Source: Trichopria drosophilae | Lineage: Eukaryota > Arthropoda > Insecta > Hymenoptera > Diapriidae | Length of the DNA: 64,000 nt | Assembly (NCBI GenBank): GCA_030407085.1 | Contig: CM059582.1 | Span: forward strand, 206,304,001-206,368,000 | Direction of reading: 5' to 3' | Part shown: positions 51,598 to 63,000 of the stretch, piece after piece | Numbering within the stretch: position 1 is the first letter of the stretch | Layout of the letters: each line of letters begins with the position of its first letter | Made by a program: the position numbers and the translations under genes | Notes under the pieces: model-generated | Told to the model about the DNA's origin: nothing | The model's database searches: none | Seen by the model: the letters and a program-made list of their open reading frames with translations, nothing else

Positions 51598-51627
51598 CTG
51601 ACGAGGACCGACAAAAAGGTCAAAACG
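51598..51627 (+). ncRNA. Degenerate hammerhead-ribozyme-like core
   Basis: CTGACGAG (51598-51605), then GACC/GGTC as stem II with loop GACAAAAA, then AAAACG. The hammerhead core is CUGANGA, stem II, GAAA; here the G of GAAA is A, which should abolish cleavage. Stem III could be ACG/CGT with loop TTGGG. Stem I is not convincing. Such cores occur at the ends of Penelope-like and related retroelements, so this is probably a relic of one. Confidence 0.4.
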
Positions 51628-51758
51628 TTGGGCGTTGACATTCTTTTTTAATAAAAAGAATATTTTGTTTAAATGAACCGCAATGGACTTTTAATCGCTT
51701 TGTACACATCTTAGTACAGGTAGTTTAAAACTCTTGTTTTTTCCTTTGCGAATGGGGT

Positions 51759-52202
51759 TACACCTTAACACGTAATATTAATTTAGTCAACTTTCTCATT
51801 CATTGGTTTTCGGTCAATTTTCAGTGGATTTTCAGTCGATTTTCAGTCGATTTTCAGTCGATTTTCAGTCGATTTTCAGTCGATTTTCAGTCGATTTTTC
51901 GGTCGATTTTTCGGTCGATTTTTCGGTCGATTTTCAGTCGATTTTTCGGTCGATTTTCAGTCGACTTTTACGAAGTTGAAAGATTAATGCATTTTGATTA
52001 GGTGAATATTAGGTCGATTTTCAGTCGACATTTGCGAAGTTAACCGATTAATGCATTTTGATTAGGTCAATATTAGGTCGATTTACTAAAAGTCGACTGA
52101 AAATCGACCCAAAATCGGCATTAGGTCAATTGTCAATCAATTCTGGGTCAACTCCCTGCACAAGTCGACCGATTTTCGGTCAACCCGGGCCGTTAGGGTG
52201 TA
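51759..52202. mobile_element. 444-bp element containing a TCGATTTTCAG tandem array
   Basis: Ends TACACCTTAAC (51759-51769) and GTTAGGGTGTA (52192-52202) are 11-bp inverted repeats with one mismatch. From about 51806 to 51964 lie about fourteen 11-12-bp units of TCGATTTTCAG or TCGATTTTTCGG. Next come two copies of a roughly 57-bp unit (TTAATGCATTTTGATTAGGT at 51984 and 52041), then inverted AAAGTCGACTGAAAATCGAC. Confidence 0.75.
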
Positions 52203-54344
52203 CTTGAAGTCCTGGTTAAAATAGTAAAATTTATAGCAATTTCGTAGGACAGAATAAGAAATGTTACTAAAATATTAGTACCGATTTTAGACCTAACTTC
52301 AACATGTCTTAATTTTTTTAATGAAAACTAGTAAACATATGCACACTATTACACTGAAGAAAACTGTATTAAAATTTGCGTAAAAAGTATTAAAGTTTGT
52401 TAAATTTAATTCAAAAGCGGAAACAAATCTAATGTAAGCAGCAAATCACTGAAAATTTTGCACACGATCTCGTTTCTTAGAATTCGTATAGCAGAAACGA
52501 GCGTTGTTTAGTAATGTGGACAATTTAGTATAACCTAAAAGTGTACAGAATATTTCATTTAACTACAGTACATCCCATCTGGATGTATTAAATTTGACTA
52601 TTTTTTTCTCACTGAAAAAATCATATTTCTTAACTTTATACCATGACACGTTTGCGATCGGCAGTCGCCGAGGTGAGTCGCCAAGTTTAGTCACTTATGC
52701 GTGTCATATTGCAAGACACCAAAAACAAGACAACAAGAAATGTTTTAAAAATGATCACGTAAGTGTCTTAAATTAAGACACCAACTTTAATTAGTTGACA
52801 AAATGTAGTTAGTACAAATATTGAAGTAATATACAAAACATATTTCTTCATTGTTCTATACCAAGAATTATATATTTAATGATGATAAACTTCACCAATG
52901 ATTGTTTTTCTTATAGAACTGGGACCTAGTGGCAATTATTAGGGGATAACAAATACTGGAAACGCAAATATTGAGGGGACTTTGTAGTAGTCAATACAGC
53001 TTAATAATACTGAAACTAAAATGTTAGTAAAAGTTACTAAAAAATAAGTAGTAATTAAATCTCTTTTGTAATGATAAAAAATATTCTCATTAGAAACGAA
53101 ATCTTAACCAAGGAATTTTCTTATATAAAGCTACTAAAACCATTCATAAATTTTATTTCAAAATTTTATTTTTCTAAAGCATGTACTTCATTAGTCACCG
53201 TTAGTTGCATTCTTAATCGATATTACTGACATGTGCATCTATAATGTAATACAAGTTCGTCCGATTTCTTTCTAAAAAATACACAAAGAAATTTTAAATA
53301 AATTAATCTAATTAACAAATCATTGCTAGTTTTGGAATTCAATACCATAGTAATAACAACGCCATCTATTGACTTCGCCTTGTACTATCTGATGTTTTTT
53401 GTTACGAATTTGGTTATTTTTAGTATGATGCACACTGTCGATGAAAAATTTAGAAACACATTCATTTGGCAACAATTTTTAATTTTTAAAACTTTTCATT
53501 TTCAATCACTCAGCTGTAACGTAAACAAAAAATTGATAAAATCTAAAAATTCTAACGTTGTTAAAAAGTGCAGACAATTTTTTTTATAGCAAAAATTGGA
53601 TAGTCGCATTGCATATGAGAATAACGGAAGATTTGTACACTGTTAGATTTTTTTTTCGGAAGTTTCTAAAAACGTAATTGAAGTTTTTTACTGTGACCGT
53701 TTCAAAAAAATGTTATTATAATTTAGTAATTTTTTGAAACGATAACAAAGTTTCGTCATTTTCTGGTAATATTACGTGTTTTTTTCTGTTACAGAATTTA
53801 GTAAAATTCTGTTACTTCTGTAACATAAAAGCACCCGAATTTTCGGAACATTTCTAACAGCGTATCAACAACAAGCATTGACTAATGGTCCTAAGAAGTA
53901 GCCAAAATAATTTTTCAAATTATTAGTAAATCATTTAATAAGGTAAAGTTTAGTCGTCCACTAAAATAGTCTCATTAATAATAATTTTTAACCACATATC
54001 TTTTAAACTGCGTACAAGCGACATTTGTTTTGAGATTGACAAAGTAAATCACCACATAACATAGTAAACTAATTTTTCGAAATTATGATTGCAAATTGCC
54101 TATTTGTTCGTACGATGTTCCAGAATGTTCGTTTATTTGGTCTTCAGATGAATGTATTTCTGAAAACTTTTGAGAATATAAAATTCGTGACTACCATTTA
54201 TGTGATTCAGTAGTAACTTAATTTAACAAATGCTTTTAAAGTTAGTAGTTATTAGATTTTTACAAGCCATTTAAGAGTGTATTTACCTTTTGAAAAAATT
54301 AAATGAAAAGAGGTTATTTTTTACGTTTATTTGTCCCTGGCCCT

Positions 54345-54770
54345 AACTTTTATGTTTTTAGTATGAACCTTTAGTATTTATGATTATTATATTATTATTT
54401 AAAAATAATGAGACTAAGAAAACTAGAACTAAAAAAAAGTTTTCAAAAAATTCGTAAAAATGTGTGTATTTTATTTTTGTTTTTTTAGGATTTTCATTTC
54501 TGAACTTGTTTTAAATGTTTTTCGTATGATTTATCAGCCTTTATGATTATTTGATTCTTTTTTTGGTAATAATAAGTTTAAGGAGACTGTAAATAAAAAA
54601 AAAGGTTTCCCAAAAACTCGTAAAAATGTGTTCTTTTTCTGTTGTTTAGGATTTTTGTTTCTGAACGCCTTATAACTGTTTTTAGAATTTGTATTTCTGA
54701 TTATTGAATTTTTCTGTTTTAATAATAAGACTAAGAAAACTGTAAATAAAAAAACATTTTTTAATTTTTA
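54345..54770. repeat. Diverged tandem repeat, period about 161 bp
   Basis: 'ttaggattttcatttctgaac' at 54486 and 'ttaggatttttgtttctgaac' at 54647 are 161 bp apart. Both are followed by 'atgattatt', 'aataataag', 'gactgtaaataaaaaa' and 'aaactcgtaaaaatgtg'. A less complete first unit precedes them. Confidence 0.7.
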
Positions 54771-55186
54771 CGCGTACTTCAAGTACACAAAAACAATGCC
54801 ATAACTGGCTTTCTCTATTCCTGATCCTAAAAGTTTAGAGTGGACAAGCCAAACTATTAATACCTAATTTGTCAAAGAATGGTTTTAAATTATGATTGAA
54901 AATTGTGTTATTGTAACTTCTAAGTTAAATCATTCAGTGACCATTGCCGCCCCTTAGAATATTATTTCTTTCACCATATCCTTTAGTTCTAGAGCAAACT
55001 ATTCAGTCTCTAGATCTTCTAGATCTCTAAGGATATAAACTTAAACCTTTTATATATAATTTATAAGTAATTTTATTTTTCGTTTTTGTATAAACAAATT
55101 TATACATAAAAACACTACTTTTTCCAAGCCTAATACAATTATGGCCATCGAAGTCTTAACTAAATCGTTTTAGGGGTCACTGAATA

Positions 55187-55413
55187 GGGGTGCGGGTCGA
55201 AAAACCGGGAAATCAAAAAGCCGACATGTCGAAAAACCGACAGTCAAAAACCGGCAATCGAAAAGTTGAAAGTCAAAAAACCGATAGTTCAAAAAATCAC
55301 TGTCCTGACGATGTGTCTATTTTTGTATGTGTCGGCTTTTCAACTGTCGGTTTTTTTTACTGTCAGTTTTTTGACTGACGGATTTATGACTGTCGGTTTT
55401 CTGAATACGAATT
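55187..55413. mobile_element. Foldback family, copy 4 (best-preserved arms)
   Basis: GGGTGCGGGTCGAAAAACCG, then repeated GCCGACATGTCGAAAAACCG / CGACAGTCAAAAACCGGCAA on the left. The right arm has GTCGGCTTTTCAACTGTCGG and further units. Unit length is about 14-15 bp. ORFs here arise from the repeats. Confidence 0.82.
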
Positions 55414-55607
55414 CGGCGCAAGATTTTCAAAATTACCTTCCTAAGAACCTACAAACCGTAAAAATACGATTAGATTTTAGAATGAATGGCAAAATTAGAC
55501 CATGCAATTTTTCTTAGTTTGACTAGAGATAGAACTTTTCTATAAAACGTGTTATTTTGCGACATCATTAATGAAAAAATATCCAGAAACCTTTTAGGAA
55601 GTGTACT

Positions 55608-56006
55608 TCACCGTTTTTATATTTCATTCATAAAAATTCTATTTTTATAATCGTAGAATATAAAATTTTCCCCCCTAAAATCGAATTCGTCAAAGAATTG
55701 GTAATGCATGTTATGATTTCCTATTTTTTAAAGGAAAAATTTGAGTTATAATTTCACATTTTACATTATTATCCTTCATGACTAATATAAAAAAACATAC
55801 AGAATCACCGTTTTTATATTTCATTCATAAAAATTCTATTTTTATAATCGTAGAATATAAAATTTTCCCCCCTAAAATCGAATTCGTCAAAGAATTGGTA
55901 ATGCATGTTATGATTTCCTTTTTTTTAAAGGAAAAGTTTGAGTTATAATTTCACATTTTACATTATTATCCTTCATGACTAATATAAAAAAACATACAGA
56001 ATCACA
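55608..56006. repeat. Recent 197-bp tandem duplication
   Basis: The stretch starting TCACCGTTTTTATATTTCAT at 55608 restarts at 55805. Over about 197 bp only a few differences were seen (for example cctatttttt versus ccttttttttt, and gaaaaattt versus gaaaagttt). The copies share a few bases at the junction. Non-coding. Confidence 0.92.
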
Positions 56007-56479
56007 CTTATATATAAAAAATGGAAAGAATCAAACGATTTCGTCTAAAACCGTATGGGGATGTTTAGTCTACATAGTTTGTTGAGGTGCCATCGAAATA
56101 CTCCTCAGAAAGTTCTCGAAATTCAAATAAAACAAAGAACAATATCAAAAAAAAGCGACGATTTTGAACTAAATACTATAATATTTTTTTTCGAATTATC
56201 TTACCTGAAATATTAGCAGTTTTCATCAGCTAAAATAATCCTCAGAGTCACAAGATGCATCCGATTTCTTTCATTTCACCCACATCACCACAAACACTTT
56301 TAAAACTTCCCTGTCGCTTTCAGTTATCAAATTTCAAAAAACGAATCTCAACCCCTAATATCCAAACGTTTCTTAGTTCCAAGGGCAGAAAGTTTGATAT
56401 CGATCGAGACCTTTGACATTGAAAGATTACATAAAATTGCGGCGATTTGCAACGGTTAGGGTCGCGACTAGTTAGTAAG

Positions 56480-56715
56480 TACGATTCTTGTGTTCGGCCA
56501 CGACCGACTGCAACCGACTGCTGGTTTCATCGCGTTTGAGGGCTGAAAAAGTATTAGGAACCACCACTATAACATACCACCACCACTTCACCACCGTCTG
56601 TCCGCGCCGGCACCGTTACCTCCACCATTCTATCACGAACACTACCTTAGCCTTCATGCCGGAAACTTTCCGGTATATAACGTGCAGCTATCCTTCCTTT
56701 GATTTGTAAATGCGT
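56480..56715. other. G+C-rich island, possible regulatory DNA
   Basis: CACCACCACTTCACCACC, CGACCGACTGCAACCGACTG and TTTCCGGTATATAACG stand out from the flanks. There is a TATATAA at about 56675 but no matching initiator or coding exon. The 73-codon ORF here has no recognisable features. Confidence 0.35.
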
Positions 56716-57087
56716 TCCGCACGTTCGCGTGGTGCAGAAAAAAAAATGAAAAAAAAATTCGACGCAATCGTCAAATTTGGTCGCCTGTAAAGGTCAAACG
56801 AAAAAACGCAGTGTCAAAAGGTCATTTTATTTTAGGCAAAATACAAAATATCCCAATTTTTTTCTATTCTTAATCCCTGCCAATTCAAAGAATTAAAAAA
56901 TATTTGAATCTCTGTTAATAAATGTAGCCTTTTCTGTAAATGAAACCGAATTCTGAGGGCAATAATCCTTTTTAGAAGTAATTCAAAATTCTATCCGTTT
57001 TAACCCTTTGCGTCATGATGAATCTCTCAAAGACCCACATACATTTTACCAGTTTTTTATTTTTTAAATTAACTGTTTATCAATAAA

Positions 57088-57885
57088 TATATGGGTCATT
57101 CCATGTAAAATTTACAATCCAAATTTTTTTTTCAAAATAATATTTTTTTGTTGTTTTTGACAAAAAAATAAAATATACGTGTTTTTTTATTTGAATATGA
57201 TATTCAATATTTTCGAGATATGATTTTTCAAAGTTTTTAAGAAAAGAAAAAAGTAACTTTTTGAAATGCCCATAACTCGAAAAGTATTCATTGTACAAAA
57301 AATGTTACAAGGAATGAAAGTTTCCTATTGATTTATAATTTATGTAGAAACCGAAAAAAATGTTAATTGTTTTTTAATCCATAAGTTTGACAATTTTTAT
57401 AAACAAATTAGATTATATCATATTTGGGTATGTTTTTTTTTATATCTCGACAAGTTATGAACGGTCCATTTTGAAATTTTTACAGTATCTTCTACGGACT
57501 TTAATACGCATTTTCAGTGTAAAATAGTAAAAAAAACATACCCAAATATGATATAATCTATTTTATTTATAAAAATTGTCAAACGTATGGATTAAAAAAC
57601 AATTAAAATTTTTTTTTTCGGTTTCTACATAAATTATAAATCAATAGGAAACTTTCATTCCTTGTAACATTTTTTTGTACAATGAATACTTTTCGAGTTA
57701 TGGGCATTTCAAAAAGGTACTTTTTTTTTTCTTAAAAACGTTGAAAAATCATATCTCGAATATATTGAATATCATATTCAAATAAAAAAACACGCATATG
57801 TTATTTTTTTGTCAAAAACAAGAAAAAAAATATTCCATTGAAAAAAAAATTTGGATTGTAAATTTTACATGGAATGACCCATATA
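57088..57885. mobile_element. 0.8-kb foldback element (TATATGGGTCATTCCATG ends)
   Basis: The arms of about 350 bp are inverted copies from TATATGGGTCATTCCATGTA inward, through 'acaatccaaattttt', 'attgatttataatttatgtagaaaccg' and 'aaatatgatataatct', to a loop at about 57441-57528 (CTCGACAAGTTATGAACGGT). Identity is high over long stretches. No coding capacity. Confidence 0.9.
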
Positions 57886-58239
57886 ATTTCTTGTTTTTAT
57901 ACGGCTGTGTAGACATAAGCAAGTGCAAAAAGCAATTGAATAATTGTTAATAACAATACTATTAACAAATAGTTAAAAATGGTACTATTTTCATAAAGAA
58001 TGCATTCTTTACTGGTAGCTTAAGAGATTCAAGACGCCAATTTTTTTATGTACTCAGTGCATTCAATACTATTAAACACAAATTATTTCATAATTTTCCG
58101 CCATATTTTTTTTAATAAATTAAAAGTTATTCTTACAAAAAGTAAAAAATCAATTTTTTCACATAATTCAAAAGAAATATTAAATGAAAATTAATGAAAC
58201 ACCGCATGGCTTTCTTTTATAATAACTGTACTGATATGC

Positions 58240-58460
58240 GTAATAAAATTTTGTAAATTCAAGATGGCTAATCCAATATGGCGGGCGAAATTTTTATTCA
58301 GCGACCCCAAAAACCCCCGAGTAAGCATTTTCAAGGGAATCAGATTATTTTTTGAAAAAGTCGTCCTTCATATTAGATCTGCCATTTTGAATTTTTGAAA
58401 ACGAATTTTAAATTCGTGATCAGCGACCCCGAAAACCATTTAGTTTACAGTGACCTTTAA
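58240..58460. repeat. Dispersed 'atggcgga ... gaccccgaaaa' repeat, clearest copy
   Basis: ATTCAAGATGGCTAATCCAA followed by TATGGCGGGCGAAA, CAGCGACCCCAAAAACCCCC and later GATCAGCGACCCCGAAAACC, with 'tagatctgccattttgaattttt' between. Confidence 0.6.
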
Positions 58461-58571
58461 CTTTTGTTGAAAAGAAAAATATCTGACTGAAAGGGTTAAG
58501 ACTTCAGTGCTTCTCTATATCGTTGTATTCATTCGTATCCGCAACTTAATCTGTCACTATTCGTAAGCTTT

Positions 58572-58990
58572 CCCAGCAAAGAATAATTCGAAATTATTCA
58601 AAAGAATTCAGTTTTATCGGTTTCAATCCTAATTGGCATAAGTGAATTTCCTATTTTCAGTCATTTTAACTTGTGATTTAAGAATAAACTACTCTAGTTT
58701 CGAATAACATTCCAAATAATTGTTCTCGCCAATACTTCTGAATCGTTCTGAATAATTATTTAAGCATTCATAGTATCCACAATTATTAATACTCTCTATG
58801 CGGTCACAATGAATACTTCTAAATCCTTTTCAATAGTTCGACACTAAGAATTATTATCGATTCCGAAATATTAAAATTGATTCGGTTTTCAATACTTCCG
58901 AATAATTTCTCATTTACTGAGTTAACTTTTATCCCTCGAATTCCGCCAAACATGAATGTATTCGCTCTAATAATCCTCTATTCGTCCGAA
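58572..58990. mobile_element. CCCAGCAAA-ended repeat, copy 2
   Basis: Starts TCCCAGCAAAGAATAATTCG. The body has repeated GAATACTTCTNAATCC and 'tcgaattattc' words, as at 16022-16380. The right end is not defined. Confidence 0.5.
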
Positions 58991-59097
58991 TACAGTTTTA
59001 ACGAATAAAAAGCCACTGAAAAGAATGCAAAGTGCTCATTCAAACGGATAGAAACTATATATTTGAAGCAGCTTACTATACTCAAAGAAATGTTATA

Positions 59098-60053
59098 CAC
59101 TCAGAAAAAAAAGTAGTTGAAATGACCATTTTTTTTACTATGAATCATAGTGTGAAATGAGGACTAGGCATGGCAATAGTTAAAATAACTATTCTGAAAC
59201 AGAACAGTTTAACTATTGTTTCATGATTCAAAATGCTACTTATCATAATAGACAAATAGACTCAACTATTTTGAAATAGTCATTTTAGAAAATAACTACC
59301 TTCATTGAGAGAAATTGTATAAGAAATTGTCATACAAAATACGGAAAGGAGTCAATATTGACTTTTTAAAAATATTTGTAAACTATATATCATAGCCTAC
59401 GAAAAGTCCACTTTTCTCCCTTCGTTCTTAGTTTCAGATAAACAAGAAACAAAGAGAAAAACAAAAAAATCAATACTGCGCTATGTTTGTGAATGTCATA
59501 CTCAAGCCATATTAAAAAAATGTATTATGCTATGCCATTATAAACACAAATTTCAATGTTGTGCAACTATTCTACAGATACACGTACGTATACGATATGC
59601 GTTATGTATTATATCTCAAAGCCCGATGGTCCTTCTTATGACCAAATGACAATCCACTTTAATAATGGGAGCCACGGGCTCGAAGAAAAAAAGCTGCGAA
59701 TGCCGAATCGCCACCTGGCGGCATCAAAACACACGGCGTGAGGCAGTATTTACTATGGATTTATAATAAATACAAACTTTAACTATGAATAATGGTAAAT
59801 ATAAAGATTTACTACGAGACATAGTGTGAAATGAGGACTACACTAGTGTATAGTTATTTTAACTGTATTTGTCATATTTATTTAAATCATTCGACATAGT
59901 TGATTTTTTTAACTATGAGGAGATAGTTGGTGTAACTTTATTATAGTAAAATCGACTATGAAAGTGGTCAATTTAACTATTTTTCCTAGTAGTTTTAACT
60001 ATATTTTTCCAACTACGTGATATAGTCAATTTAACTATGGATTTTTCTCAGTC
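59098..60053. mobile_element. 0.96-kb element with CACTSAGAAAAA ends
   Basis: Left CACTCAGAAAAAAAAGTAGT and right-end reverse complement GACTGAGAAAAATCCATAGT are inverted. 'catagtgtgaaatgaggacta' occurs at about 59148 and 59822. The interior is dense in TAGTTAAAATAACTAT words. A non-repetitive centre (about 59320-59750) includes CGCCACCTGGCGG. No transposase frame. Confidence 0.7.
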
Positions 60054-63000
60054 TAGAAAGATATCTTAAAAAAATATGAAAAATTACTATTCTCCGGTAG
60101 GATTTGAGGACAGACTTGTAGAATAGCAATGTTTCATAATTGAATAATAATTTTTACTATTCCAGAATAGGAATTTTTCTTATTACATGAAAATTCTCGA
60201 AACGACACGAGAAACGAAGATATGGGAAATATTGATATACTGAATAATAAATGTAATATTTATCATAATAAAGTGGCACTGTTTTAATTTTGATTTATTC
60301 GTGTTTGTTTTCTTTTTATTTGTTTTATAGCCTTTTAGCATTTTCTCTATATTTATTTTTCATCTACGTTAATTAAATAACACAAAAAACAAACGAACAG
60401 TTCGATTCGGCATTAGATTGTTCACAATCGAGCCTGTAAAAACTAGCATGCTACGCCATTGCAGTGATATTGACATAATATTATAAAATCGGCTGTTCAC
60501 TCATGACATTCTGGATTCTTTAAGCTTGTCATTTGTTTGGCTTCTAAGGAAACGAAAACCCATTTCTATACCGGAAGCCGTAATGGACCGCAACAAACCT
60601 AAGAGTATCGCGTATGCACCTGACGGCAACAAACACAACTAGATTTGCATTTTTTTTTAATTAAAGAATTTTTCTATCGAAATTTTTATTTTTTTGAGAC
60701 ATATTTTTGAAAATTATAAAATATGCAAAAATACAGAATGAAACGCTTGAAAATTGAGGAAGTTCCCAATCTTTGAATACAAAATTTAGAGTACATTTTG
60801 TTTTGTTGACAAAATCTTAAGTAATTCGTAACCCCCCACCCAAAAAAATTTAGAAGTTTTTAAGAAAACACGTATTCCTTTATTTTTCAAGTGGAATACG
60901 AAGGTAATTCTTAACATCGATCAGCCTGCATGATTTGAAATGGATGCGGCCTATAGTTCAGTTCCGATTGCAAAATGTTGATTCTATTCAAAACTTCTTA
61001 ACCCATTAACGCCTGAAAGGACACTTTTTTCCTTCATTTGCAATCAAGCATTTCGTATCGAAATCAAAGTTGAAAAAAAATTGATATGAGGATATTCTAG
61101 TATTATCGAGGTCGCTCTTCAAGATTCCGAGGTCAAAATTGAGTTTCAGCCATTCAGGATTCCAATATGGCGCCAAACTTGAGAAAAAATTCAAAAAATT
61201 AGGAAATCTTCTCAATATTTTTCAAGGTATTAGAATGTTGGGATTTTATTAAAACTAAGGACAAAGGTGGATAAAATATATGCATTTTATGAAAAAATGT
61301 TGCTTTTATATCCACTTCATTGTAACAACCTAAAAATATTAAAAACGAATAGTTCTTAGAAATCATCCAGGAATATACTGGAATTTTTAAAGATTCTTTA
61401 GTGATATCCTAAGATTTTTTTTATTTAAAGTTTTTGACAAATTTTTAAACATTTACGAAAAAATTTGCTACGTTCTTTGATAAATTCTAAATATTTTTTG
61501 TTCTTTTTTTCTCTCGAGGACTATCAACTTTTAGAAAAAATTTCAAAGAAAATTCTTATAATTCGTCAAGGAATTTACCAACTTTTTTGCAGATTTTTTA
61601 CTTAGTTATTAAAAAATGTTAAAAATCTAAACTAAAACAATTTTTCAAAATTCCATTGCAAAAATGTCAAAATATTCCAGTATATTCTTCGATAATTTTT
61701 AAGAACTTTTCATTCTTAGAATTTCATTAAAAAAGCTCATAGTTTTTTAGTTAGAGCGTCCCGAAATTTTTCAATTACATTTTCATTGAAAACACCATTT
61801 TGAGGCTGTTGTATAACAGAGAAATTTGTTCATAAAATTCCTACATTTTGTGCACCTTTATGCATACTTTTAATAGAATGGCAACATTCTAACCGGAAAT
61901 ATTTCCACGATTTTTGTCGTTTGTTTTTAGTTTTGAAGCCTTATTGAATAATACTAGGGGTATTTGGTCACAAATTACGATTCGATTGCCAGATTTTTGA
62001 AATTTAAAATCATGATGCAATCATGTTCCACCCGCCATTTTGAATTTTATAAATCTGACAACATTTTTTAATCAGCGATTCGAAAGATTCTCAGCACCTA
62101 GATTCATGGAAATCGAATAAAGTTTCGAATTTTGGTTCGCCATGTTGAATTCACTATTTTCAATTTTATCAGTAAATACAAATACTATCTGCTAGTCTAA
62201 ATTAAAAATCTAAGGATATCCATGTCCGACCCTATAAAAATTATGTTGATTGCGAACTTGACATTGAAAAGAAAAATGCTTGACTTTTTTAGTAGCGATT
62301 TTTGTTTTAAAACTAAACGTTTCGATTAAGCAATCCTGCAGACACAAATTCCAATATTACCAAGTCCTTGCAACGAACCGCAACTTTTTTCATCTGTCAT
62401 GACTAAATTGAGAAATTGTTCGCGTGCGTGTATTATAATAGGAAGGAAATTCTCACGTCTATTTTGTTTTCTTAAAAAATTCACTATATTAGTGACGTAA
62501 TAAAATTGTTTACACTCTTTCTCCGGGTAAAAATCAGTGACACTTTTTTAATTATCGATTACAACAAAGAATATTTTTTCACACTTTGAATTAATTTTTA
62601 ATTGTCGAGTTTATTATATATAGTATCGTTAATATGATCTGTGTAAATTAGTTATATTATACTGTTACAGTAAATTAGTTATTAAACATTAAGTATAAAA
62701 AATAAGTCTATTTTTTACACTTGACAGATTATTTGTATCCGTTACACTAAGAAGATTATACTTGAAAAAAGTTATATTACTGTTTTGAGGAGTAATAAAG
62801 TAATTTCACAATTAGAAATAAATTAGTCATCAGTATAGAATATTTTTTAACTAATAATATTTTTGTTTACAAAAACGTAGCAAATATATTTTTATAATTA
62901 TTCGAAAATATTTTCTTTTCGTTTGAATATTCTAATTTATTTGCTTTTCAAACACCAATTTTGGTATCAGAACTCTAAACGAAATTGTTCTACTGTGAAA

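Noticed and set aside
56488..56709. 73-codon ORF in the G+C-rich island
   Set aside because: Composition follows CCACC-type simple sequence; no domain and no flanking exon.
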